Of a stretch of DNA of 64,000 nt, positions 19,001 through 25,097 are shown one piece after another. The translations under genes were made by a program, and so were the position numbers. Source of the stretch: JAHFTW01 sp038046785 (lineage in GTDB: Archaea > Thermoplasmatota > E2 > JACPAO01 > JAHFTW01); NCBI GenBank assembly GCA_038046785.1, contig JBBSVM010000003.1, positions 124,001-188,000 of the forward strand, read 5' to 3'. Position 1 is the stretch's first letter, and each line of letters starts with the position of its first letter. The notes under the pieces were generated by a model. It was not told the DNA's origin. It was given only the letters and a program-made list of their open reading frames with translations, and did no database searches.

Positions 19001-19177
19001 CAGCGTCTTGTCGGCCGACCAGTGCAGAGCGGGGTTCCAACGCTCATGCGGAACCTCCCGGATGCTTGAGATTCCAGCAAGGACGTTGTCCCAGAACGTC
19101 GCGACGTCGGGGGCATCGGGCAGGACGCATCCCAGACCGATGATGGCGACGGGCTCCTTGGAAACGAACTCAGTCAT
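10094..19177 (-). CDS. iterative type I polyketide/fatty-acid synthase (KS-AT-KS-ACPx3-KR-DH-PPTase)
   Basis: A 3,027-residue multidomain synthase, expected to be cytosolic, that builds and reduces an acyl chain. Visible order: KS1 (about 8-470; Cys223 in DAACASS, His in EAHGTST and GNIGHLK); AT (about 620-930; Ser721 in GHSLGEY); a divergent KS2 (about 1050-1480; Cys1312 in NAACAST, His in MSHETYT and FTGHPQG); three carrier domains with DLGIDTVKQAE (Thr1691, Thr1806, Thr1926 where Ser is usual); KR (about 2180-2460; SGGAQGIT and Tyr2382); double-hotdog DH (His2527 in DHKVDGVPYLPG; Glu instead of Asp in PMLVEALFQ); and an integral phosphopantetheinyl transferase (about 2810-3027; GIDLE, WAAKEAALK). 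No enoyl reductase or thioesterase is seen. The layout is like Pfa-type synthases of bacteria and is unexpected in an archaeon. It starts 10 bp after the carboxyltransferase gene and overlaps bioY by 4 bp. The product is unknown. Confidence 0.93.
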   Translation of the reverse strand: MTEFVSKEPVAIIGLGCVLPDAPDVATFWDNVLAGISSIREVPHERWNPALHWSADKTLPDKTYAKIGGFVLNDAFNGLDYRMPPTTVAQIDPVQRWALAATRQALKHAGYKTGLKGDEGRDFDRSRCAIILGNAMGGELQKQTSRRVYWPEAAAAVRANPDFQSLPKAQQDAILGGAEAQFKHGLIPITEDTMPGSLSNVVAGRIANLFDLSGKNFTTDAACASSFAALDAAVKTLQDRDADLVLWGGSDRSMDVSSYIQFSKIGALSPDGSRPFDAGANGFVMGEGCAMFLLKRLADAERDGDTIVAVVRGIGASSDGKGKGITAPNPAGQVKAVLRAYEDAAVEPASLGLLEAHGTSTPVGDPVELTSVQEAFATISKTPLRPGAIAVGSVKGNIGHLKAAAGAAGVLKAALALQQGILPPSINVQTLNPRIEWATSPFKVNTAATPWPRPEGTPRRAAVSSFGFGGTNFHIVLEEHIPGRLKARTAQSGKSSVQSVESAPMLDTAAFQAHMSRAAALEAEPLVLDAATAPQVAAKLMVSSAPFAATGQGARLRDLLAPPTQAGVAGSARVGITVASLDEIGKKLEQAQKAATNPAAARLSFNQGVFINKGAPQGKVAFLFPGQGTQYVNMLRDLAQKYEVVRNTFEEADQALISELGGVKLTDILWPTPDTPEAQAASDKKLQLTEYTQPAVLAADVALLRLLRQWGIEPHIVAGHSLGEYGALVAAGVLTFSDALHAVAARGREMAHVEVPDLGKMASVSADWHAVESALQGMTEYVIPANKNCPSQTVIAGSSKGVDEAVKLLTAKGLQAQYLPVSAAFHSAIVAPASKPLRRVLGRLDVKAPKVRVLSNVGTEPYQDDPDWIRDNLATQVASPVEWIGIIERMYAEGVRTFVEVGPKLALTNFVRDILKEKPDAVAIGSNHPKKGGVTHANELFAFLGAWGFKPTLPDLADPGVYTASFRNPAAAFQRQPSAVATQAASDVGDLARQVAELRRAVDEIRGGRTTTAQPLMTQSSQTVSAPSAKSATPSGDVDAEVKRRLAAFGFSLDDIGISGISVGLPGRGHPLFDEGNWDRIIRGENLIDVLPEDERAKLADKNIVRLVKGIDGSAQFQAIQDVAQVIQLAGQRGGFDVESYGVGKELAESLDRTFQYAIAAGLEALRDAGIPLQRTYLATSQGGWLPKEWKLPESLRDETGIIFASAFPGYDNLLRDVSRYLADKYSGRTRSELNGLYNELLGAVTDAASRERLQSLFDREFQGSGTTIAESSAARYEFNRKFLFNVLSMGHSQLAQFIGARGPNTQVNAACASTTQAIAIAEDWIRTGRARRVLVVGADDVTSDAMFEWIGSGFLASGAATTKADVKEAALPFDKRRHGMIVGMGAVGLVLEATPECAKRGMRPIARLLATRVSNSAFHGSRLDVEHIAGEMTALLASAAARYGIAPATIAAQTVFMSHETYTPARGGSASAEIAALRAAFGAQANQVVVANTKGFTGHPQGAGIEDAIVLKCLQRGLLPPIANFRDPDPELGDLNLSKGGSYSNLRFALRLAAGFGSQVAMSLTELVAKESERIADAGRNTVWLGEVSGLPGAKTEVVNRTLRIVDQGAPVRKAKAAEPIAAPTPKPQMTQTPQTVSAPSAKSAAPSSGGATVAQVLEKLIAVVAEKTGYPKDLLDPNLDMEADLGIDTVKQAEIFGLLREHYGIAADQSVQIKDYNTLAKVAAYMQARTAGGSTPTLTQPQMPQNPQTPVSAPSVKSATPAAPVAASGDVLDKLIQVVAEKTGYPKDLLDPNLDMEADLGIDTVKQAEIFGLLREHYGIAADQSVQIKDYPTLAKVAGYMQSRIGGVAPTPPAPALSQIPQIAQSPAVHKQSESVKSATPSGGGRDEAAVLRKVIDLVAAKTGYPAEMLEPDLDMEADLGIDTVKQAELFGEVRTAYNIPLAEGLQIKDYPTLRKVAGFVLQNSAPVAAPAQPPIAPISQMPTSLPSAKSVDSSGVILRRIPQVRPQDLPSEPNTLRPGPVLLLGDPDNHIADALTAAGFNPLHQLASGQVPVGLVAVASRNGLTALERCGPLFDAAKLHRASLTEGTFVLVVTRQDGSHGLHHVRDAGMAALAGLGKAIKKELPQAVVKVVDIHPEAGDASKKLLAELTRGGKRTEVAYGRDGARFIVEVAPQELPAAELDVERKSLVVSGGAQGITVELLAALAAQNPNLLLLGRTELTSDAAALAALDAAGWKALETTLVADLKTRGEKVTPVTIQKALAPKQKAAEVHRNLERLQALGATVIYAPVDVADAKAVAEAVTFARAQFGRIDGVIHAAGLEISKDLASKERAQFDSVFNVKAKGWDALMAATRDDKLSFLVAFGSVAGRFGNIGQTDYSAANEYLAKAVKQEAARRKCLVGTTIAWGPWGEVGMATKGSILQIMHASGVTPIPTAEGVRHFLAELAQPGIRESVVAGTLGAIDADGQVVEKGFDLAVEVANQVLTEKGERFRLLSSIDSIVPDKSLTATVIVDQARDSGLADHKVDGVPYLPGVFGLEAFAEAALLLAPADHRVVAAENVRFALPLKQLKATPQRGILTATRLEGKEVKVACRLTSQFHGPDGKPVGEPKLHFEATLTLAVPATAPRAAVPLCDRRLKRGGIYPPFFHGPSFQVLEFAGPLDGEAVAQFRNPTEPHFGAGPATFAAEPMLVEALFQTCGLRTLAAEHRMSLPAGIARVAWHSAILPPDVRLRAKPTGRDPAGNRTFDAEAVASDGTVLVRLTGFSMVETGPASAPVATGSASAPGAAANGGAAHAPNALRIHVADVPLPHLERAHIVAVRVESKACEPANFSLEESRIHGAFPVAKRADEWRAGRLAAKQVAVDTHPGTSLRDFEVRGDDKGKPRLFLEGSDTGLQLSITHRDGLALAALSDAPIGIDLETVEERPQAFLEEAFSVNELRHLLSAADAKAEVACMWAAKEAALKRAGVGLKADLRAHQVIPDGSGGATVEGPTGRVGVRFFMLDGKVLAVSAAELDRKAMVAG
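13195..13252. repeat. palindromic GATT-type repeat in the ACP3-KR linker
   Basis: Arms ccaccgattttgccgat and its near reverse complement atcggtgcaatcggtgg flank a short centre. The units recur every 9 nt, so the insertion keeps reading frame. It encodes a Ser/Ala/Pro-rich linker segment (PSAKSVD). Confidence 0.7.
13533..13601. repeat. palindromic GATT-type repeat in the ACP2-ACP3 linker
   Basis: Left arm gtcgcagatttcacagatt and right arm gcgcaatctgcggaatctg form an imperfect inverted repeat of cagatt units at 9-nt spacing, separated by about 24 nt. It encodes linker residues around QIPQIAQSPAV and SESVKSATPS. Confidence 0.7.
13895..13950. repeat. palindromic GATT-type repeat in the ACP1-ACP2 linker
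   Basis: Left arm cgcagatttcacagatggcg and right arm tctgcggattctgcggcatc form an imperfect inverted repeat. The segment encodes the linker residues QNPQTPVSAPSVKSATP. It is closely related to the copies at 14240 and 16082. Confidence 0.75.
14240..14292. repeat. palindromic GATT-type repeat in the KS2-ACP1 linker
   Basis: Left arm cgcagatttcgcagatggcg and right arm tctgcggagtctgcgtcatc form an inverted repeat. It encodes MTQTPQTVSAPSAKSAA. It is nearly the same sequence as the copy at 16082-16135, 1.8 kb away. Confidence 0.75.
16082..16135. repeat. palindromic GATT-type repeat in the AT-KS2 linker
   Basis: Left arm cgcagatttcgcagatggcg and right arm tctgcgaactctgcgtcatc. It encodes MTQSSQTVSAPSAKSAT between the acyltransferase and the second ketosynthase. 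It is almost identical to the 14240 copy over its first 36 nt. Confidence 0.75.
17671..17710. repeat. GATT-type direct repeat in the KS1-AT linker
   Basis: Units ggattccac, agattgtac, gattttcc and agattgcgc recur at about 9-nt spacing without a clear inverted partner. They encode AQSGKSSVQSVES in the linker after KS1. It is probably a half-unit or decayed member of the same family. Confidence 0.5.
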
Positions 19178-19187
19178 CCGGCAAGCC

Positions 19188-20855
19188 TCACAGCGGGATG
19201 ATGCCGTGCTTCTTCTGCGGGCGCTGCTCGCGTTTGTTAATCAGCGGCCAGAGCGCCGCGATGAGGCGGGGCCGGGTCTCGGAGGGCTCGATGACGTCGT
19301 CCACCCAGCCGCGCTCGGCGGCGACGTAGGGGTTGGCAAACTTTTCCTGGTACTCGGCGCGGAACTTGGCGGCGAGGTCTTTCGCACCGGCCGGGTTCTC
19401 CTCGGCGAGTTTCTGCATGTCGCGCTTGTAGAGGATTTTCACCGCGCCCTCGGCACCCATGACGGCGATTTCGGCGGAGGGCCAGGCGAGGTTGATGTCG
19501 GTGCCGACATGCTTGCTCGACATGACGATGTAGGCGCCGCCGTACGATTTGCGCGTAATGACGGCGAGCTTCGGCACGGTCGCTTCGCAGTAGGCGTAGA
19601 GCAGTTTCGCGCCGTTGCGGATGATGCCGCCATGCTCCTGGCCGAGGCCGGGAAGGAAGCCGGGCGTGTCCACGAAACTGATGACGGGCAGGTTGAAGGC
19701 GTCGAGGAAACGAATCCACTTCGCCGCCTTGACGCTCGCCTCGATGTCGAGGGCGCCGGCGAGGACGGCGGGCTGGTTGGCGACGATGCCGACGGGGTAG
19801 CCGTCGAGGCGGGCGAGGCCGATGACGACATTGGTGGCCCACTTCGACTGAATCTCCTCCCAGGAGCCCTTGTCCATGACGCGCCCGATGACGTCGCGGA
19901 TGTCGTACGGCTTGTTCGGGTTGTCCGGCACCACGGAGTCGAGCGCCTCGTCCATGCGGAAGCGGTCGTCGCTGGGCGGGATGACGGGAAGCTCGCTCAG
20001 GTTGTTGCTCGGCAGATAGGCAAGCAGCGACTTGATTTTCCGGATGGCGTCATCCTCGTCGAGGCCGGAGAACGATGCGACGCCGGACTTGACGGTGTGG
20101 ACGGAGGTGCCACCCAACTCCTCCTGCGAAGCCTCCTCGCCGGTCACGGTCTTGACGACGTCGGGGCCGGTGACGAACATGTGGGAGGAGTCCTCCACCA
20201 TGACGACGAAGTCGGTGAGAGCAGGGCTGTACACAGCGCCGCCGGCGGAGGGGCCGACGATGACGGAAATCTGCGGAATCACGCCGCTGGCGGCGACGTT
20301 GCGGAAGAAAATCTCGCCGTAACCCGCCAGGGAAGCAACGCCTTCTTGGATGCGGGCGCCGCCGGAGTCGTTGAAGCCGACGATGGGGGCGCCGTTGCGC
20401 ATCGCCATGTCCTGCACCTTGCAGATTTTCTTTGCGGTCTGCTCCCCGAGCGAGCCGCCAAGAACCGTGAAATCCTGCGAGTAGACGTAGACGATGCGGC
20501 CGTTGACGTAGCCGTAGCCGGTGACGACGCCGTCGCCGTCGAAGCGCGACTTCTCCATGCCGAACGTGGTCGCCTGGGTGCGCACGAAGATGTCCAACTC
20601 GACGAACGTCCCGGGGTCGAACAGGAGGTCGATGCGCTCGCGGGCGGTGTACTTGCCCTTGTCGTGCTGCGCCTGAATGCGCGCGGCGCCGCCGCCGGCG
20701 AGGGCGGCCGCCTTGCGATCGCGCAGCCGTCCGATGGGGTCAGCCGCGGGGGCCCGGGAGGCGACCTGCGGCTTGGGGGATTTGGTCGCCCCGTTGCTTG
20801 GCGCCGCCTTGGCAAGGGCGGCATCGGCGACCGACTTCGAGGGACCCGGACTCAT
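19188..20855 (-). CDS. acyl-CoA (propionyl/acetyl-CoA) carboxylase, carboxyltransferase subunit
   Basis: About 555 residues; transfers CO2 from carboxybiotin to an acyl-CoA to make malonyl- or methylmalonyl-CoA. Two crotonase-like halves are visible: the N half has DSGGARIQEGVASLAGYGE and GPSAGGAVYSPALTDF; the C half has FVDTPGFLPGLGQEHGGIIRNGAKLLYAY and KSYGGAYIVMSSK. The ending (KKHGIIPL) is typical. Which acyl-CoA is used cannot be read from sequence. I chose ATG 20855 rather than 20870 or 20909 because a TATA-like box at 20879-20886 lies 27 nt upstream. It has a Pro/Ala-rich N-terminal extension of about 45 residues. It is the first gene of the five-gene operon and lies 10 bp before the PKS. 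Confidence 0.92.
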   Translation of the reverse strand: MSPGPSKSVADAALAKAAPSNGATKSPKPQVASRAPAADPIGRLRDRKAAALAGGGAARIQAQHDKGKYTARERIDLLFDPGTFVELDIFVRTQATTFGMEKSRFDGDGVVTGYGYVNGRIVYVYSQDFTVLGGSLGEQTAKKICKVQDMAMRNGAPIVGFNDSGGARIQEGVASLAGYGEIFFRNVAASGVIPQISVIVGPSAGGAVYSPALTDFVVMVEDSSHMFVTGPDVVKTVTGEEASQEELGGTSVHTVKSGVASFSGLDEDDAIRKIKSLLAYLPSNNLSELPVIPPSDDRFRMDEALDSVVPDNPNKPYDIRDVIGRVMDKGSWEEIQSKWATNVVIGLARLDGYPVGIVANQPAVLAGALDIEASVKAAKWIRFLDAFNLPVISFVDTPGFLPGLGQEHGGIIRNGAKLLYAYCEATVPKLAVITRKSYGGAYIVMSSKHVGTDINLAWPSAEIAVMGAEGAVKILYKRDMQKLAEENPAGAKDLAAKFRAEYQEKFANPYVAAERGWVDDVIEPSETRPRLIAALWPLINKREQRPQKKHGIIPL

Positions 20856-20877
20856 GGCGAGAACGCCCATGCTCACG

Positions 20878-20888
20878 CTATGTAAAGC
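20878..20888 (-). promoter_or_regulatory. TATA box of the carboxylase/PKS/bioY operon
   Basis: The minus strand reads ctttacatag, centred about 27 nt upstream of the ATG at 20855. This spacing suits a leaderless archaeal transcript and decides the start of the carboxyltransferase gene. It would drive about 13.7 kb down to 7118. Confidence 0.5.
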
Positions 20889-21072
20889 CTTGCTCGGAGA
20901 GAGAAGCAATACGCCTTCGCAAGGCCGACCTGGACAAGGCGGGGTGAACCGGTTCAGGTTTTTCCGCGCTCGCGCGCGCGGCGCCGTGAGAGGCTGTGGA
21001 GGGCACTTTCAGGCTGTTTTTCCCACACCGTTTCATGCCCTTGGGGTCGGCCGTTTGCCGCAACGACGCGGT

Positions 21073-21522
21073 TCAGGCGCCGTGATCGCTGTGGCCGCCG
21101 TGCCCGAGCACCTTGATGGAGCCCATCATGCCAGAGTGGATCTCGCACAGGTAGTCCACCGTCTGCGCTTCGGTGAAGGTGCGCTCGAAGACAGAGCCCT
21201 CCACCATGCAGACCTGGCCGACCGGAACACCGGTGGCCTTGCAGTTCGGGTTGGAGTCGAATGCGGGGTCCTGCGATTCGACGTTGTGCGGCGTCATGCC
21301 GTCGCGGTGGACCCAGCGCACCGTGTCGCCCTCGTAGATGGTGATGGACTTGTTCAGGAACTGCGTCCCCATCATCACGACCTCGACCGTGGTGGGCGGC
21401 GGAATGGACTGGTCGGGGTTGGAGGAACTGCTGGGGCTCCCGCTCGACGATTCGGGGCCGGCATCGGAGGCGGCACAGCCGGCAAGCAAGAGAGCAGAGG
21501 CGACGAGGAGGGCGACACGCAC
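21073..21522 (-). CDS. cupredoxin (blue-copper) lipoprotein
   Basis: A 149-residue exported small copper protein. It has a signal ending in a lipobox (ALLLAGC), a Ser/Pro-rich tether (about 20-45), and a plastocyanin-like domain with copper ligands in TPHNV (His), DYLCEIHSGMMG (Cys, His, Met). It probably carries electrons on the cell surface or binds copper; the tail GHGGHSDHGA could bind extra metal. An additional Cys pair (NPNCKATG, GQVCMV) may form a disulfide. The start is a GTG at 21522, with a TATA-like ctgaaaccc about 27 nt upstream. It follows the suf genes on the same strand, but that upstream signal suggests its own promoter. Confidence 0.85.
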   Translation of the reverse strand: MRVALLVASALLLAGCAASDAGPESSSGSPSSSSNPDQSIPPPTTVEVVMMGTQFLNKSITIYEGDTVRWVHRDGMTPHNVESQDPAFDSNPNCKATGVPVGQVCMVEGSVFERTFTEAQTVDYLCEIHSGMMGSIKVLGHGGHSDHGA

Positions 21523-21568
21523 GATGCCGCGACGGCGGGCGACCGGGTTTCAGGCTTGTGGTGTTGGC

Positions 21569-22138
21569 TCAGAGCAGCCCCAACTTCAGCTTCGCCGCCT
21601 CACTCATCATGGTGTTGGGGTTCCACACCGGGAAGAGCACCACTTTCGCGTCCACTTCGGCGATGCCTTGGATGCGGCCAAGCGCTTCCTTGACGTCGCG
21701 CACCAGGACATCGCCCATGCCGCAGCCGGGGCTCGTCAAACCCATGCGCACCTTGGCGCGGAACGTGCCGTCGCCCTGCGGCTCGATGAGCAGTTCATGC
21801 ACGAGGCCGAGGTTGACGATGTCCACCGGAATCTCCGGGTCGAACACTTTGCGCAGCGCCTTGTTGGCGGCGGTGGCGAGGGCGGGGACGGTGGCGGCGG
21901 TGGGCACGATGCCCGCCTCCGAGAGACGCGGCATGCCGATGCGCGGCCCATCTTCACCGTGGACGCGGTACTTTCCTCCGCGCAGGTCCTTCACAGTGTA
22001 GGAGGCGCCGAGGCTCTGCGTCACCGTCACCATCGTTCCGGCCGGAAGGATGCCGTCCTTGCCATCGGGAATGGTGATGATGCGCAGATCGGCGTCCAGG
22101 GTGACGGGCGGGTGGCGTTCCTCAGGCATCGGGCGCAT
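21569..22138 (-). CDS. sufT: SufT-type Fe-S maturation protein (DUF59/MIP18 domain)
   Basis: About 189 residues. The N-terminal half (PAGTMVTVTQSLGASYTV) matches the SufT-specific extension. The C-terminal half is the DUF59/MIP18 domain, with DPEIPVDIVNLGLVHEL and the cysteine-bearing LTSPGCGMGDVLV. SufT helps mature Fe-S proteins downstream of the SufBCD scaffold. ATG 22138 is chosen because it lies 2 bp after the sufU stop; the in-frame upstream ATG at 22213 falls inside sufU. It is the last gene of the suf operon. Confidence 0.88.
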   Translation of the reverse strand: MRPMPEERHPPVTLDADLRIITIPDGKDGILPAGTMVTVTQSLGASYTVKDLRGGKYRVHGEDGPRIGMPRLSEAGIVPTAATVPALATAANKALRKVFDPEIPVDIVNLGLVHELLIEPQGDGTFRAKVRMGLTSPGCGMGDVLVRDVKEALGRIQGIAEVDAKVVLFPVWNPNTMMSEAAKLKLGLL

Positions 22139-22140
22139 GG

Positions 22141-22590
22141 CTACTCCGTCGTGACCCGGTCGCGCTGGCCGTCGAGAACTGCCTTGAGGGTGTGCCAGCA
22201 CAGCGTGGCGCACTTGACGCGGGCCGGGAACTCGCCGACGCCGGAGAAAACCAGCAGCTTGCCGACTTGCTCCTTGGTCGGGGCGGGGCCGTCGCGCGTG
22301 ACGAGCCGGAGGAAATCGGCCAGGATGCGGTCCGCCTCGCGCTTCGTCTTGCCCTTGATGGCCTCGGTCATGAGGCTGGCGCTGCTGGTGCTGATGGCGC
22401 AGCCTTGGCCTTGGAAGGCGAGGTCCACGACCTGGTCGCCATCGAGGGTGAGGTAGAGGGTAAGCCGGTCGCCGCAGAGCGGGTTGAACCCTTCCAATTT
22501 GGCGGCGCCCTCGACGACGCGGAAATTGCGCGGTCGCTTGTTGTGGTCGAGGATGACCTCCTGGTAGAGGTCGCGCATCGCGTCGTCCAT
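22141..22590 (-). CDS. sufU: SufU-type Fe-S scaffold / sulfur acceptor
   Basis: 149 residues of the IscU/SufU family. The conserved metal-binding residues are present: Cys in NPLCGDRL with the following Asp, Cys in GQGCAIS, and Cys in RVKCATLCWHTL. The insertion between the second and third Cys (about residues 78-105) is the SufU-type feature separating it from IscU. It probably accepts persulfide sulfur from SufS. It lies 14 bp after sufS and 2 bp before sufT. Confidence 0.92.
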   Translation of the reverse strand: MDDAMRDLYQEVILDHNKRPRNFRVVEGAAKLEGFNPLCGDRLTLYLTLDGDQVVDLAFQGQGCAISTSSASLMTEAIKGKTKREADRILADFLRLVTRDGPAPTKEQVGKLLVFSGVGEFPARVKCATLCWHTLKAVLDGQRDRVTTE

Positions 22591-22604
22591 TCAGGCGACC
22601 TCTC

Positions 22605-23825
22605 TCATCGGAACATCTCCACGACCTTCTTCAGCGAGGAGGCGAACACATCGACTTCGGCCGCCGTGTTGTAGAGGCCGAAGCTGGCGCGCGTCGTGGC
22701 GGGAAGGCCGAAGCGGTCCATCACCGGCTGGGCGCAGTGGTGACCGGTGCGCACCGCAACGCCGTCGCGGTCGAGGAGGGAGCCGATGTCGTGCGGGTGG
22801 ACGCCATCGACGTGGAACGAGAGGACCGCCGCCTTCTCGCGGGCGGTGCCGACGACGCGCAGGCCGGGGATGGATTGGACAGCAGCGGTGGCGCGTTCGA
22901 GGAGTTTGTGCTCGTGCTTGGCGATGGCGTCAAGGCCGACACCAGACACGTAGTCGATGGCGGCGCCGAGGCCGATCGCTTCCGCGATGGGGGGCGTTCC
23001 CGCCTCGAACTTGTAGGGCAACTCATTCCAGGTCGAGCCGGTGAAACTGACACTGCGAATCATGTCGCCGCCGCCCTGCCAAGGCGGCATCGCCTCGAGA
23101 TGCTCGCGCTTCGCGACGAGGACGCCGATGCCGGTGGGGCCGTACAGTTTGTGGCCGGAAAAAGCGTAGAAGTCGGCGCCAAGTGCTTGGACATCCACCG
23201 GTGCGTGCGGCACCGCCTGGGCGCCATCCACGACGACGGGGATTCCCTTCGTGTGCGCTTCCGCAACCAGCTCACGCACCGGGTTGATGGTCCCAAGGGC
23301 GTTGCTGACGTGTGTGAAGGCGACCACTTTGGTCTTGGCGGTGAGGAGCTTGGTGAACGCGGCGCGGTCCAGTTCACCGGCATCGGTGATGGGGGCCGCT
23401 TTGAGTGTCGCTCCGGTGGCGGCGCAGGCGAGCTGCCACGGCACGATGTTGCTGTGGTGCTCCATCGCAGTGACGAGGACTTCGTCGCCCGGCTTGAGCC
23501 GGGAGCGGCCGAAGCTTGCGGCGACAAGATTGAGCGCCTCCGTGGTGCCGCGCGTGAAGATGACTTCCTCGCGGCTCGGGGCGTTGACGAAGCGGCGGAC
23601 CTTCTCACGGGCGCCCTCGTAGGACTTCGTCGCCACTTCGCTCAAGTGGTGGACGCCGCGGTGGACGTTGCTGTTCTCCTCCTCGTAGTAGCGCCGCATC
23701 GCGTCGAGGACGGCGCGCGGCTTCTGCGTGGTCGCTGCATTGTCGAGGTAGCAGAGCAGCTTGCCGTGCACGCTGCGGCTGAGGATGGGGAAGTCGCGGC
23801 GCAGCGCCTCCACATTGTAGCTCAT
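22605..23825 (-). CDS. sufS: SufS-type cysteine desulfurase
   Basis: About 406 residues, class V PLP-dependent. It removes sulfur from cysteine for cluster assembly. The PLP lysine is in AFSGHKLYGPTGIGVL, the catalytic cysteine in TGHHCAQPVMDRFG, and the N-terminus YLDNAATTQKP is typical. I chose ATG 23825 (MSYNVEALRRDFP), which overlaps the sufD stop by 4 bp; the upstream in-frame ATG lies within sufD. It works with SufU encoded directly downstream. Confidence 0.95.
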   Translation of the reverse strand: MSYNVEALRRDFPILSRSVHGKLLCYLDNAATTQKPRAVLDAMRRYYEEENSNVHRGVHHLSEVATKSYEGAREKVRRFVNAPSREEVIFTRGTTEALNLVAASFGRSRLKPGDEVLVTAMEHHSNIVPWQLACAATGATLKAAPITDAGELDRAAFTKLLTAKTKVVAFTHVSNALGTINPVRELVAEAHTKGIPVVVDGAQAVPHAPVDVQALGADFYAFSGHKLYGPTGIGVLVAKREHLEAMPPWQGGGDMIRSVSFTGSTWNELPYKFEAGTPPIAEAIGLGAAIDYVSGVGLDAIAKHEHKLLERATAAVQSIPGLRVVGTAREKAAVLSFHVDGVHPHDIGSLLDRDGVAVRTGHHCAQPVMDRFGLPATTRASFGLYNTAAEVDVFASSLKKVVEMFR

Positions 23826-25096
23826 CCCGCCGCTCCCGCCACGGCACGGCAGGCGAACCACTGCGTCAAGAGCGCCTCCAGCGTCGGGCGGAGGGCGGGC
23901 GGGGCGCGCTCGATGACTTCGTGCGCGAACGCCTTGGTGAGAATGAGCTTGGCCGGCTCAGGGCCGATGCCGCGACTGCGCAGGAAGAAAAGCGCGTCGG
24001 CGGAGAGCTGCCCGATGGTGCTGCCGTGGCTGCACTTGACGTCGTCGGCGTTGATCTCCAGCTGCGGCGTGGTTTCCATGCGCGCCCCGTCGGAGAGGAT
24101 GAGGTTGCGGTTGGTCTGCTCGGCGTTGGTCTTCTGCGCGTCGGCGCGCACGGTGACGTTGCCGGTGAAGGAGCCGCGTGCGCGGCCGTCGAGGACCGCC
24201 TTGACGAGCTGCCGGCTCGTGGTGCGCGGCGCCGCGTGGTCCACGAACGTGGGGAACGCCATCTCCTGCGCCGCAGTGGCAAGCAAGAGGGCGTCGAGCT
24301 GCACCTCGGCCCCGCTTTCGGCCAACCGCGCATCGGTCGTCCGTGTGCTGCGCGATGCGCCGATGCCGAGCGCGGTCTCGCTGACCGTGGCGTCGCGTCC
24401 CACCCGAACGACCAGTTTGGCGTGGTGCTCGGCGTGCAGCGTTTCGCGCTGGAGTGTCGCGTGGCGGATGTGCGCGGCCGGCCCGGCCAGCAGTTCAGTG
24501 ACCGTGGTGGTCAACGTGGCGGCGCCACCGAGGCCGACGTAGGATTCGATGATCGTCGCCTCGCTCTGGGAGCCAGCGACGACGAGATGGCGGACGTGGT
24601 GGCTCGCGGGGACGGCGCCCGTGCTCATGTGCAGCAGGTGGATTGGCTGCCCAACGTGAGTGCCAGGCTCCAAGTCAATGACTGCGCCGTCGGTGAAGAG
24701 AGCCGCATTCAGGGCGGCGGCGCCCTCGTCCCCGGCGTGGCGACCGAGGTGCATCTCAACCAGTTCGGTGGGGCGCTCCAGCGCGGAGGCGAGAGGTGTG
24801 AGAAGTCCGCGCGGCGCCCCGACAAGGCGCGAGAGGCCAACGTGGTGGCGGCCGTCCACGAACACCATTTCCAGGGAGTCGGCAAGACGAAAAGGCGCCA
24901 CGTCTGTCTCGGTCAATTCGTGCGCAGCGGCCGCAGGAAGGACCGCGAGCTTCTGCTGCGACGCGCTCCAGCCTTCGAGACCCGCTTGGCGCAGGTCCCG
25001 GACGAAGCCGGGGCCGCGCTTGGCCCACCCTTCCGCCACGAAGCGCTCCGCGTAGGATGCGGACGTTTCGGTTGCGGCGGCGTGGAGCTGCGTCAT
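23822..25096 (-). CDS. sufD: SufD, Fe-S scaffold subunit
   Basis: 424 residues, the SufB-like partner in the SufBC2D scaffold complex. The C-terminal beta-helix and helical core are recognisable: LEINADDVKCSHGSTIGQLSADALFFLRSRGI, followed by AKLILTKAFAHEVIE. The N-terminal 150 residues are divergent, as is usual for SufD. It starts 1 bp after the sufC stop and overlaps sufS by 4 bp. Confidence 0.93.
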   Translation of the reverse strand: MTQLHAAATETSASYAERFVAEGWAKRGPGFVRDLRQAGLEGWSASQQKLAVLPAAAAHELTETDVAPFRLADSLEMVFVDGRHHVGLSRLVGAPRGLLTPLASALERPTELVEMHLGRHAGDEGAAALNAALFTDGAVIDLEPGTHVGQPIHLLHMSTGAVPASHHVRHLVVAGSQSEATIIESYVGLGGAATLTTTVTELLAGPAAHIRHATLQRETLHAEHHAKLVVRVGRDATVSETALGIGASRSTRTTDARLAESGAEVQLDALLLATAAQEMAFPTFVDHAAPRTTSRQLVKAVLDGRARGSFTGNVTVRADAQKTNAEQTNRNLILSDGARMETTPQLEINADDVKCSHGSTIGQLSADALFFLRSRGIGPEPAKLILTKAFAHEVIERAPPALRPTLEALLTQWFACRAVAGAAG

Positions 25097-25097
25097 C

